From positions 43,651,250 to 43,715,249 of the forward strand of contig OX439051.1 in the NCBI GenBank assembly GCA_949317995.1: a stretch of 64,000 nt of DNA. Reading direction: 5' to 3'. This document shows, piece after piece, positions 1 to 8,621 of the stretch (the first letter of the stretch is position 1; the number at the start of each line of letters is the position of its first letter). Both the position numbers and the translations under genes were made by a program. Under the pieces are notes generated by a model. That model saw nothing but the letters and a program-made list of their open reading frames with translations. It made no database searches and was not told the origin of the DNA. Source of the DNA: Acholoe squamosa. Its lineage: Eukaryota > Annelida > Polychaeta > Phyllodocida > Polynoidae.

Positions 1-1343
1 TGAATATATACCTTACATAGTAGAGTAGGCGATGTTCATCTCACATATCTTTGTGTATTTGTGTGATATCTCTACATCCTCACCTCAGCATCTTGAGGAT
101 GACCTTTAGTGAAGTGTCCTAATATCACCTACTTCATGGACTACCTAACCTTTGAGGGCCGTATAGTGTGTTGATGTATACTATGCCCTTTAGTTGGCAC
201 GTTACATAAATGCCAACCTAACGAGAAACTCACCAGGGGCTGTATTCATGTGGCATGGCAATCCAACAAGGCTGATGCATCTCTGTGAAGTTAGCATGAT
301 GCACCGAGGTAGCTTAGGTGGGTCAAGTCACATCGGGCTTCCCTCACCCACTTAAAAGGGTCTTTTTCTCTTCTTTCCTATCCCGGGCTTCCCTAGCCCA
401 CTTAAAAGGGTCTAATTCTCATCTTTTTTATCCCCTCAGGATGTGTGTGGTGCACATATGCGTGGGCACTGACACATTCCTTTGTAAAGTTGTGTAATGT
501 AGTTCTCGCCATGAATATGACCTTAGCTGTCGAAATGGCGTAAAACATCTATTACTCACTCAAGTCACATCAGCGCATCATGACAACAAATGTGGACATT
601 GCAGTATACTGTACCCGATAAAGGGTTTATAGGCTACTGTGCATTAATAAGCATTGTGTAAAAAAGGAGGTCCTTCAGTCCTCACTACGGAAAGCATGGA
701 GAAGAAGAATAAGGAAGGCGCAGTGCAACCTATCTTATCATACAGTACCTGATATCACATATCATATTTCATTACTGCACAACATCACTTTATTCTGCCT
801 TCCCATTCAATTGAAGCATTTTATACAGAGGCCTTTTGTGGGGGAATTCACCATGTCCTTTGAAGGCGGATAATGCATTATTCTACCATGCCCATTGGCC
901 ATCATGATACAGGGTGCAGCCGAACCAAATGGTTTATACACTCAATCCTGGAGGGTCGTCATGATGCACCACCGAAGTGCTGGGGAGCAGACATACCGTA
1001 TACTGCAGTGGTCGGTTTAAGTGATCGAGCACTCATCAATCTCAATACCACTGTTCCCCTGGCCCTGGTTTTAGACAGGCACTTATTTGAATAAGATTTT
1101 CAGTGCTTTATATGATTGATTCCAGTACCCCTGTAGCTCATTCCAGACTGGGCATTATTTTAGAGCCATGGGCTTAAAGGAGCCAATAATGTAGTCATGT
1201 TTACACACCGGGTTCTGAATTACTACTGGCCTCACATGAAAGTGTCATGTGGGTGTTTTAAATATTTTAAGATTAAACACCACAGTAGCCTATGCTTTGT
1301 ATATATTTTGGATGAGAGTGAGGGATAATTTTACTCAATAATC
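1..1343. other. Non-coding flank, no gene seen
   Basis: I see no convincing coding sequence here. The stretch contains a two-copy 50-bp tandem repeat at 334-433, whose units share the core CACTTAAAAGGGTCT. It also contains scattered copies of the window-wide motif with ATGATGCA near a GTGCTGG core, for example near 290 and 958. The composite element starts at 1344, and its target-site base quartet AATC is at 1340-1343. Confidence 0.6.
334..433. repeat. 50-bp tandem duplication (2 units)
   Basis: Two adjacent 50-bp units (334-383 and 384-433) share GGGCTTCCCT and CACTTAAAAGGGTCT with a few substitutions. It is a simple tandem duplication with no coding content. Confidence 0.75.
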
Positions 1344-1454
1344 TGTAGGGGCAGTAATTCCCCGTACTTGGAGGAGATACCGAGTGGTCCCACCTTGCGA
1401 GGGGGATCTCTAGAGAGCTCGGTACCAGGTAATCACTGCCCCCTAGTGTGTGTA

Positions 1455-3989
1455 TCATACCGATCCAGGTGTAGTTGGAAGGTAGAGAATGTCAGGCCAG
1501 GGGAAGTAGCTCAGTGGTAGAGCATCCGCTTCGAAGTTGGAGGGTCCCGGGTTCGAGTCCCGGTTTCTCCATGACATTTTCCGCTGACCACTACATTGGT
1601 GGAGCACCATCTGCAGATAAAGGTTTAACTGCTCCGGGGTGAAGTTAACTGGGAGGGTGGCTGGAGCGGATGCGGATCCGGCGGCAGCAGGTGCTGAGGT
1701 CTTCTTGGGAACAAGTCGACCACCCTTTCCAACGACCAAGGTCTGGCTCTCAGGTCCAGGTCCCTGGGTCAAGGACGGAAAGTTGCGGGGGCTAACTTTC
1801 CTAGGTTTTGATACGGCGCCTGCGTATCCGGCAGGTTCGGGTTTCTTGAACACGGGAGTGCCCTGAACCTGCTCGTGGGGGTGACGAGCCAGAGGAGACC
1901 TGGAGCGGTCATCTGCTCTGACTTTAGTAGTGGTGGTCTGACCATTACAGTTACCACCACGGTTCTGGTCCCTTCTGCTCCTTTCATGAGCTCTCTTTCC
2001 CTCCTTGCCGGATTCCTCGCATTTCTGCCAGAGAGACTCGTGCATGTCCAGCTTACCCTTTCCAGGAGTCAGGACTATCTTAGCGCGGAGTTTCGAATCC
2101 TTGGTCTTCGGAACCTCGCAGAGGACTTGGTCCCCTGGTCGGATCTTAGACCAAGCATCCTTGCTCAGACTGTCGAACTCCTTCATGAGTTCCTGATGAA
2201 GCTCCATGATACGCTTCCGAGCCCCATCTAAACCTTCTGCGTGGCATTTCTTCTGGTGCCTCGCCAGATCGCTACGTCGGTTATATTGAATCTTCGTAGT
2301 GCACTTCTTGCCATTCTTACCATAACTTGGATCACAAATGTAAACCGGGTGATGGTGGAAGTGGGCCTCTACCAGATGCCTTTGGAACCGGGCTGGAGTA
2401 CTCCAGGTCCGGACCGAGACATCACTCGCATCCTGGCAGATAGAGAAGGGACAGGACTTCTGGTCGTCACGGCACCACTTCTCAAGAGCCCAACGCAGCT
2501 TTCGCCTCTGGGTATAAGTGTAATACCCTTCGGTGTGGTTTAGCATGAGCCACATCTTTCGAGAGGCCTTGCTCGGATTGGGGTCCTCGTCCGAAAGACG
2601 CATCCAATCTTCATCGTCTGACTCATTATTTTTGTTAACTGAGTCCGGGCAGGCATATAAGGTGGAGCCGTCCTTCTTTACTCTGTAGGCACAGTCGGAG
2701 AAACACGTCGGAATCCGGGTTTTGAATCCGGATTTGGCGTTAGCCCATCGTTCAGCCTCGGTTTGAGTTGATGGGGTGGCCTTCTCATCATACTCAACCG
2801 AGGATTCGTGTACCGATTCCTCGTCCGAGGACTCAACCTCCATGGCAGTACTACCAGTGGCTGAGGTGCTAGCTTTCGGTTCGGCCCTAGCAGAATCCGG
2901 AAGATTCTTGAGCTTCCGAGCAGCGGACCTCCTGTTCTTACTGACCTTCCAGTCTTCCTCCGGTTCCTGGGTTCCGGACGCGCTGGAGGTCGAGGCTTCT
3001 ACCGGGGTGGTAGTACTGCCGGTGGCTGATGCAGAACCGGCTGTGCTTCGGGTGGCAAGCTTCAGGTCGGGGATAGGAGGTGCGGGTACTTCCGCTTCCC
3101 TCTTAGCCTTCTCCTGGGCCTCCTGTTCTGCAGTCATACGACGGAGGGCTGCACCTCGGTCCATGCCGGTTAGTGAATTGTTTTGGACATCCACTAACTC
3201 CTGCTCGGTTATGTAATAACCGTCGTCCCACTGTTCAAAGTTGGCAGCGGCTTCCCGAAACTCCTTCGTGGTCCGGTACTGGGGCTGGGTGGCACAAGGA
3301 CGTGGGTAAGTCTGCCCCTCGGGTTCCGAGATGCAGCCTACCCAATCAATGTTCGTCTGTTTGACGTTCCACAGGGTCTTATCCGGCTTCGGATACGCTC
3401 CGAGCAGGAAAGCTCTGTTGGCTTCATACACTGCTTCCCGGAAAGCAGCGTCCACCATGAGTCCCCGTTGGAACCACGGCCAGTCTCGGAGCCATTCGGG
3501 AGGCGTCCTATCCAGCTGTTCAGGAACCATGACGCCCTCGACAGCTATTCTCACCTTCGGGTCCAACCTAACTGGTGTACCGTCAGCATAGGTCACTTGT
3601 GCCTGTAGTTCCGGGTGGACGTACAGGTAGCGACCGTCGTATTCTATTGGGAACGGGTCAGCCACTGCTGGCTTCCACTGGTCCTTCGGTCCATCCACCT
3701 GTGCGGTCTCGGACCCAGTCGCTGCGGGTTCAGCACTCGTAGCCCCTCCGGATCCCTCGGGTGGGAGTGGAGACAGCATTTTCTCTGGCTCATTCAGCGA
3801 GAATGAGGCCAGCTTCTCCTCGAACGAGCGATCCGTGGGTTCCTCCACGTCCATCATCTCGCTCTCTTCCTGTGTAACAGGTGACAAAGCTTCCGGAAAA
3901 GCTTCTGCGGACGGAGTCAGCTTATCCGGGTCACCGGATAGCTTGGCTGCAGCTACGGATTCCTCAGCCATGACTGGGGAATCTGTCAC
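1455..3989 (-). CDS. Large accessory ORF with C2H2-like zinc fingers in the env position of the gypsy element
   Basis: This is an open frame of 844 codons, downstream of and in the same direction as the gypsy pol. The first ~100 residues are acidic and Ser/Glu/Pro-rich. A conserved-looking block follows (about 110-230, rich in W, Y and P), then Ser/Thr/Glu-rich linkers. A Cys/His region lies near residues 500-570, with FQRHLVEAH after an upstream CPFSIC pair, and RRSDLARHQKKCH after CDPSYGKNGKKC; these resemble C2H2 zinc fingers. The C-terminal part is basic and Ser/Pro-rich. The last ~47 codons read into the outer LTR and its tRNA-like sequence, so the natural C-terminus is missing. There is no signal peptide or transmembrane segment, so it is not an envelope protein. 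A DNA- or RNA-binding accessory protein is an inference; I cannot assign a family. Confidence 0.6.
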   Translation of the reverse strand: MTDSPVMAEESVAAAKLSGDPDKLTPSAEAFPEALSPVTQEESEMMDVEEPTDRSFEEKLASFSLNEPEKMLSPLPPEGSGGATSAEPAATGSETAQVDGPKDQWKPAVADPFPIEYDGRYLYVHPELQAQVTYADGTPVRLDPKVRIAVEGVMVPEQLDRTPPEWLRDWPWFQRGLMVDAAFREAVYEANRAFLLGAYPKPDKTLWNVKQTNIDWVGCISEPEGQTYPRPCATQPQYRTTKEFREAAANFEQWDDGYYITEQELVDVQNNSLTGMDRGAALRRMTAEQEAQEKAKREAEVPAPPIPDLKLATRSTAGSASATGSTTTPVEASTSSASGTQEPEEDWKVSKNRRSAARKLKNLPDSARAEPKASTSATGSTAMEVESSDEESVHESSVEYDEKATPSTQTEAERWANAKSGFKTRIPTCFSDCAYRVKKDGSTLYACPDSVNKNNESDDEDWMRLSDEDPNPSKASRKMWLMLNHTEGYYTYTQRRKLRWALEKWCRDDQKSCPFSICQDASDVSVRTWSTPARFQRHLVEAHFHHHPVYICDPSYGKNGKKCTTKIQYNRRSDLARHQKKCHAEGLDGARKRIMELHQELMKEFDSLSKDAWSKIRPGDQVLCEVPKTKDSKLRAKIVLTPGKGKLDMHESLWQKCEESGKEGKRAHERSRRDQNRGGNCNGQTTTTKVRADDRSRSPLARHPHEQVQGTPVFKKPEPAGYAGAVSKPRKVSPRNFPSLTQGPGPESQTLVVGKGGRLVPKKTSAPAAAGSASAPATLPVNFTPEQLNLYLQMVLHQCSGQRKMSWRNRDSNPGPSNFEADALPLSYFPWPDILYLPTTPGSV
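1470..1595. repeat. Inverted arms enclosing the tRNA-like domain
   Basis: The left arm 1470-1494 (TGTAGT...AATGTCA) and right arm 1572-1595 (TGACATT...ACTACA) are imperfect inverted repeats either side of the tRNA-like sequence. The right arm end is also the LTR end. This gives the tRNA module its own MITE-like or extended-stem boundary. The same arrangement is present in the right LTR. Confidence 0.6.
1500..1571 (+). tRNA. tRNA-like sequence inside left outer LTR (anticodon CGA, short variable loop)
   Basis: All four arms can be drawn. The acceptor GGGGAAG pairs with TTTCTCC. The D arm is GCTC/GAGC with a GG-containing loop. The anticodon stem TCCGC/TTGGA has one mismatch and a wobble, with loop TTCGAAG. 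The T arm CCGGG/CCCGG has loop TTCGAGT, and the discriminator is A. The anticodon would be CGA (serine codon UCG), but the variable loop has only five bases, whereas serine tRNAs carry a long arm. It is therefore probably a repurposed or pseudo-tRNA. Both Pol III boxes are visible (around AGCTCAGTGG and GGTTCGAGTCC). It sits in an LTR-like repeat and is flanked by 24-25-base inverted arms (1470-1494 and 1572-1595). Confidence 0.6.
1597..1604 (+). other. Candidate primer-binding site of outer element
   Basis: One base after the left outer repeat, the sequence reads TGGTGGAG. It is complementary to a tRNA ending CUCCACCA. The tRNA-like sequence in the adjacent LTR ends in CTCCA, so after CCA addition its 3' end would pair over these eight bases; pairing then breaks down. 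The same bases also lie in a minus-strand reading frame related to 14350-14370, so chance is possible. Confidence 0.4.
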
Positions 3990-4425
3990 GGGAGTAAGAT
4001 ACTCCTTTTTCCGGCTTTTACGGCGCCGGGGCCGACACAGACGGAGTCTGCCTACTGAGAGACAAACTCTGAGGAAGCAGCGGGGGTTTGCTAGCCGGTA
4101 AAATCCAAGAGGGGAGCGAGCTTGACCGTCTTAGACGTTACCGAAAAACAATATGGCGACAGGCCAGCTTTCGTGACGTCATTTCCCCGCGAGTTCGCGA
4201 GGTCACAAGGGGTCAGCCGAGACTGGACGTGGTGACGTCATGCGGAAACGCACATGCTACAAGCGGAACATCAACAAACTGATTGTCTTTAGGTTATTAT
4301 CACTCACGCCGATGACTCGTCTGGGGATTTAAGTGGAGATTATGGAAAGCTTAAGCAAATCCACTGGATTATCCGTCCACTACCCATTGGTACATCATGC
4401 GGCGGCGACAAATAAGCCTTTCGGG
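3990..4425 (-). promoter_or_regulatory. CpG-rich spacer with two CRE palindromes upstream of the zinc-finger ORF
   Basis: This 436-bp spacer between pol and the zinc-finger ORF holds two perfect TGACGTCA palindromes (4174-4181 and 4233-4240), 59 bp apart. It also has several CpGs and a YY1-like CAATATGGCGAC near 4148 (reverse strand GTCGCCATATTG). No coding sequence is evident. In animals this combination is typical of Pol II promoters, so a separate promoter for the downstream ORF is plausible; it has not been shown. Confidence 0.4.
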
Positions 4426-4812
4426 TCAGTTGTCATCTGTTCCTCTAAATGTAAACATTACACCCGTTGTGTATACAGGTAAGGTCACTGCAGTCCTCTG
4501 GGCAATTCGAGGGCTGCGACGAACATATCTCCCCTTCTCGGATAGTTCTTTATCGGACCTGACAGTCTGAAGAGCCTTTTCTAGGTATTTCTTAGCCTTC
4601 GAGACACCTTTCCTCTTCTTCTTGTCTTCACCTGCCGAGACTTTTTTAACTCCCCCATGCTTAATCGGTGATGGCGTGGGTGCCACTGATTCGGAACACT
4701 TCTTAGGCCTACCACGGCCTCGCTTCACTGTAGTGTTCTTTACCTGGTCTATTATACGATTCTGGTTCAGGATCTTTCCGGAACCTTCACCATACATTTC
4801 TGTGGAGGCCAT
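4426..4812 (-). CDS. Gypsy pol C-terminal tail with AT-hook-like motif
   Basis: This 128-codon frame overlaps the end of the integrase frame in another register. It may be a short separate protein or a frameshifted integrase tail. It is strongly basic: residues near 33-39 read KRGRGRPKK, matching the AT-hook core GRP, and a Lys-rich stretch and YVRRSPR follow. A DNA-binding tail of integrase is a reasonable reading. The ATG at 4812 is the only evident start. Confidence 0.5.
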   Translation of the reverse strand: MASTEMYGEGSGKILNQNRIIDQVKNTTVKRGRGRPKKCSESVAPTPSPIKHGGVKKVSAGEDKKKRKGVSKAKKYLEKALQTVRSDKELSEKGRYVRRSPRIAQRTAVTLPVYTTGVMFTFRGTDDN

Positions 4813-5333
4813 TTCCTTAATCTAGCCACATTTGACTTATAAAGTCGACCAAGGTCAGATTTTATAATTACGGTACAATCACTGATAACTTGTGTTACAG
4901 TAAAGGGACCATCCCAATTAGACGCTAATTTTATGTGTCTAAGTGGTTCATGTAGTCTTAGAACTCTGTCTCCGGATTGGAATTTCCGATGCTTTAGATC
5001 GGTATCGTATCCAGCTTTTTGCCATTTGGCACTTTTTCCCAAATCAATTCGGACAGACTCATATGCCTTTTTAAATCTGTCTCTTAAGCATTCCACAAAA
5101 ACTACATGGCAAGGTAGTTCCGGGTCCATCCCTACGACTCCAAATACTAAGTCGGCAGGCATTATCAGATCCTCTCCAAATACTAAAAGGTTTGGAGTAC
5201 AATTTGTACTTGAATGTACCGTACTGTTATAAGCATGTGTCACAAAATCGCATTGCTCATCCCAGTCGTCCATATGTTCATTGACGAGTGACTTTAGGAC
5301 TTGGATAAGGGTTCTATTGAACCTTTCTACCAA
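4767..5333 (-). pseudogene. Gypsy integrase, C-terminal part (catalytic Glu and GPF motif)
   Basis: This continues the integrase core after a frameshift near 5330. It begins with the strand carrying the third catalytic acid (VERFNRTL), continues through the end of the core, and includes the C-terminal GPY/F-type module WDGPFTV. The frame then ends and overlaps the AT-hook frame by 46 bp in another register. In Ty3/gypsy elements this domain contacts DNA or chromatin. The frameshift separates it from the other two catalytic residues, so this copy cannot give a normal integrase. Confidence 0.8.
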
Positions 5334-5901
5334 TCCTTTTGCTTTGTGGCCTATACGGGTTGGTTCTAGTCTTGCAAATAGCTAAGTATTCACACATACC
5401 CTGCCAGAGATTTGATTCGAATTCTCTGCCTTGGTCACTGTGTAACATTAATGGTACACCGAAACTCAGTACCCAACCTTTTACAAAGGCTTCGGCACAA
5501 GTAACTGCTTTGTGATCCGGTAGCGGAAATACTTTAGTGTATTTTGTATAATAATCACACACTACCATCATACAGGTATTATCATTAGCGGTTGTATTCA
5601 ATCCACTAATGATATCTACCCGGATTCTTGCGAATCTAACTCCGAAAAGTTCTTGGGATAGGGGAAGTTTGCCCATCCCGGGTCCGGGTTTGTGTTTACA
5701 ACAATCCGGACAGGTGGTTACCCATCTTTGCAAGTCTCTTGTCATGCCAGGCCAATAGTATTTCTTGGAAAGTCGTGCTAACGAGCGTTTCCTTCCGAAA
5801 TGACCACTGGTCCGATGTCCATGACAGAAGTACATAATGTCATGTCTCATGGCATGTGGTATCACCACTTGCATGATTTTCTCACCATTATTACATGGCT
5901 T
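5314..5901 (-). pseudogene. Gypsy integrase, zinc-binding domain and first catalytic residues
   Basis: The HHCC zinc domain is visible (H residues in CHGHRTSGHFG, then CPDCCKH), followed by the first catalytic Asp in VDIISG and the second in HSDQGREFE. The frame continues the RNase H frame after a single TGA at about 5902. It ends by frameshift near 5330, just before the third catalytic residue. Integrase inserts the cDNA into the genome. The upstream stop and downstream shift mark decay. Confidence 0.85.
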
Positions 5902-6801
5902 TCAACGGTATAACATGCCTTTCCGGACTTCAAGCTCGGTCCATTGAGCAAGAAACCTTCTCATTTCTCGATTTTCCAGAGAGACCTCGGGTCTAACTGG
6001 ACGTATACCCTTTGGTACTAATTGCAATAGCTGCGCAGTTATCGAGTCAGCTTCCTGGAAATGTCGTATGTGATCCATAGACCAGGCAACTAGGGGTTCG
6101 AATGGTCTTCGAATCCCTGCTAACACTGCCCTATGAGCTCCACAATCAGTACAATCTGGATTATCACATTTCCGGATTGGTATTCGAGATAAAGCATCAG
6201 CATTTAAATGCTTCACTCCAGGTCTATGCTGAATCTGGTGATGTTCAAGCCCATACTCGGATAGATGGGCTAGCCATCGGCCTAACATTCCTTCAGCATC
6301 TGGGAAGTTCAGTAGCCATCTTAAAGAGGAGTGATCCGTACGTAAAGTAAAGTTCGTTACCCATAGAAAATGTTTGAACTTCTTGGTATATACGACTACT
6401 GCTAACAACTCTCTTTTGGTTGTGCAGTAATTGCGCTGAGTTTTGCTCAGTGTATTGCTGGCAAAGGCAATAGGTACCTCTCTCCCATTTTGGACTTGCG
6501 AGAGAGCTGCACCAATGCTATCATTACTAGCATCAGTATCCAGTATGAAATGATCCGTTTCATTCGGATATTGTAATACCGGAGTACTCGTGAACAGGTC
6601 TTTTAGCTTTTGAAAAGCAGATTCCTGCTCATGCGTCAAAGGAAATTTTTCCTTGGTACTTCCTGGAGTCCAGTCAGCTATTGCTTGTAATGGGTAACTG
6701 ACTCTAGAATAATTCGGAATAAATTCCCAATAATAGGAACAGAATCCTAAAAAGGACCTCACTTCTTTGGGTGTTTTAGGTCTATTCCAATTCGTAACTG
6801 A
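5902..6801 (-). pseudogene. Gypsy RT connection and RNase H domain
   Basis: After an in-frame TAA at 6802-6804, the frame continues with the RT thumb/connection (EVRSFLGFCSYYW) and an RNase H domain. All four acidic positions are seen: LDTDAS, TKRELLAVV, TDHSSLRWL and NADALSR. The linker to integrase ends in KGMLYR followed by a TGA. Its role is degrading the RNA strand of the hybrid during reverse transcription. The residues are intact, but two stop codons bracket this segment, so it cannot be made as part of a full Pol here without readthrough. Confidence 0.85.
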
Positions 6802-8607
6802 TTAGATTTTCTCCGGATCAGCTTTTATTCCTTCATCACTAATGATGCGGCCCAAATAATTTATGGACTTTCTAAAGATGTGGCATTTCTTAGGTTTCAA
6901 TTTGAGACCATTGGAAATAATACGTTCTAATACCATTTTTAGGTTATTAGAACACTCTTCGAATGTTTTTCCGAAGACTATGACATCGTCAAGGTATACA
7001 AGACATCTTTTCCACAATAAATCACTTAGGATTGTTTCCATCATTGCTTCAAATGTTGCTGGTGCATTGCACAAACCAAACGACATTACGTTATATTGGA
7101 ATAATCCAATATGACTCGAAAATGCAGTTTTCTCCATATCTGAAGGATTCATCCCCACTTGCCAGTAACCTGATTGCAAGTCTAGGGTACAAAACCAACT
7201 GTTTCCTCCTAAGGAGTCAATGGTTTCGTCTATTCTCGGTAATGGATACGAATTCTTTTTCGTTACTCCATTCAGCTTCCTGTAGTCTATGCAAAAGCGG
7301 AGAGTACCGTCTTTCTTTGTTACCATACACACAGGACTACTCCATGGACTATTGGAAGGGACTATTACATCGTGTTCCAACATCTTGTTTATTTCTTCTT
7401 CAGCTACTCTCTTTTTCGCTAAAGGTAACCATCTGTACGGTATTTTAAAGGGTTCCGCATCTCCAGTATCTATTTTATGTACTACCTTATTTGTCGTACC
7501 TAGTTTTTCACCAGGTTTGGCAAAGGCAGTCCTATACTGACAGAGCATATCATAGAACTCTTTCCGGTGTTCCGGATCTTCTAATGAAGTTTCTTCATAC
7601 AACTTGAGTAAGTCTTCCGAAATTTCATCATTTCCTGTTACCTTCTGTAAGTTTAACTTACTATCCGTTACAGTTTCCGAAAGGGTCACGTTTCCAAAAA
7701 CTTTTCCCTTTTTCAAGTAGATAGTACTGTTTCCAGTATTAGAGACAGGTACTACCGACCAGGACGCATTTGCTACAATAGTGTCTACAGATATTAATCC
7801 GATACTTGACAGAGTAGCTACATCCGGTTCTATCACTGCAGGCTTATTGCGCATTGCAGGATCACTTCTTACCAGCACATCACAGGCTACTCCCGGAGGG
7901 ATTCGCACAGTGTGTGCCACACTAGCCATACTGCTCACTTGTCTCAGTACACATCTAACCTTTACAGGATACGGGTATTTCACACTCAACACTCCTGATT
8001 GGGGTTCTAACACAACTCCATACAGGGATGCGAAATCCGCAACGGTGGCGCTCATGACATAGTCATGTACTCCATCCAATTGTAGCTTTACACAAGTTCT
8101 ACCATACGTCTGCAAGGTACTGCCATCGGCCGTCTGAGCACTTCCTCCCGATTTGAGAGTATCATGTTCATCCAGAATAAGATCATAGAACCTCTTGGAG
8201 ATACAGGAGTGGCTAGCTCCCGTATCCATGAGAAATTCGGCAGATCTTCCGTTAACAGTAAGGCAAACATACCACCGCCTTCCGTTTAGAACAGAGGGCA
8301 TGTCCGTGATGATCGGAACGTCATTGTTCACACCTAGAGTCGATCCACATCCTTTCAGGTATTCCAGACAAGGATGACTCGGGGGCAGGTGGGCACTACC
8401 AACCCTGGCTAATTCATAGCCGCCTACCTCGTTACTGATATTGGGTTTCCCCTGTGCTCCCGTGGCACCTGTTATATCAGCTTCCCTAACCTTCCGGGTG
8501 TCTACAACCACCTCGGTGCTAGGCGAGTTTGCTACTACATGCGAACTATCATCACGGATGGTGATATCATGGCAAGATTTGTCACTGGGATCCCTTTCTT
8601 TGCCCAT
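6802..8607 (-). CDS. pol: Gypsy protease and reverse transcriptase
   Basis: This 601-codon frame includes a retropepsin-type aspartic protease (FLMDTGASHSC near residue 128) and a Ty3/gypsy RT. RT marks are FCIDYRKLN, LDLQSGYWQ, SFGLCNAPATF and the catalytic YLDD (VYLDDVIVFG). The frame lies in the -1 register relative to the nucleocapsid frame, whose stop is at 8622; the two overlap in open sequence across 8607-8650, consistent with a gag-pol frameshift or internal ATG at 8607. The frame ends at a TAA with RT-connection sequence continuing in the same register, so the stop is a mutation. It belongs to the inner, minus-strand element. Confidence 0.9.
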   Translation of the reverse strand: MGKERDPSDKSCHDITIRDDSSHVVANSPSTEVVVDTRKVREADITGATGAQGKPNISNEVGGYELARVGSAHLPPSHPCLEYLKGCGSTLGVNNDVPIITDMPSVLNGRRWYVCLTVNGRSAEFLMDTGASHSCISKRFYDLILDEHDTLKSGGSAQTADGSTLQTYGRTCVKLQLDGVHDYVMSATVADFASLYGVVLEPQSGVLSVKYPYPVKVRCVLRQVSSMASVAHTVRIPPGVACDVLVRSDPAMRNKPAVIEPDVATLSSIGLISVDTIVANASWSVVPVSNTGNSTIYLKKGKVFGNVTLSETVTDSKLNLQKVTGNDEISEDLLKLYEETSLEDPEHRKEFYDMLCQYRTAFAKPGEKLGTTNKVVHKIDTGDAEPFKIPYRWLPLAKKRVAEEEINKMLEHDVIVPSNSPWSSPVCMVTKKDGTLRFCIDYRKLNGVTKKNSYPLPRIDETIDSLGGNSWFCTLDLQSGYWQVGMNPSDMEKTAFSSHIGLFQYNVMSFGLCNAPATFEAMMETILSDLLWKRCLVYLDDVIVFGKTFEECSNNLKMVLERIISNGLKLKPKKCHIFRKSINYLGRIISDEGIKADPEKI

Positions 8608-8621
8608 CGGGAGACCCCTCC

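Larger units (their letters stand above)
1344..1595 (+). repeat. Left outer LTR-like repeat, with tRNA-like domain
   Basis: This 252-bp repeat is identical to 14460-14711 except for about one base (the C/T within the tRNA-like anticodon stem). It has two structured halves. The first (about 1344-1446) can fold on itself: the GGGGCAGTAATT arm near 1347 pairs with the AATCACTGCCCCC arm near 1431. The second (1470-1595) starts TGTAGT and ends ACTACA; these arms enclose a tRNA-like cloverleaf. I see no clear TATA box or AATAAA, which is unusual for a Pol II LTR. A Pol III promoter inside the tRNA-like part is an inference. Confidence 0.75.

Noticed and set aside
873..1094. 73-codon ORF in the left flank
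   Set aside because: It spans a copy of the dispersed ATGATGCACCA motif and has no other support.
1455..1595. C-terminal 47 codons of the 844-codon ORF
   Set aside because: They read backwards through the outer LTR and its tRNA-like sequence; the resulting peptide is an artefact of a missing stop, not a protein domain.
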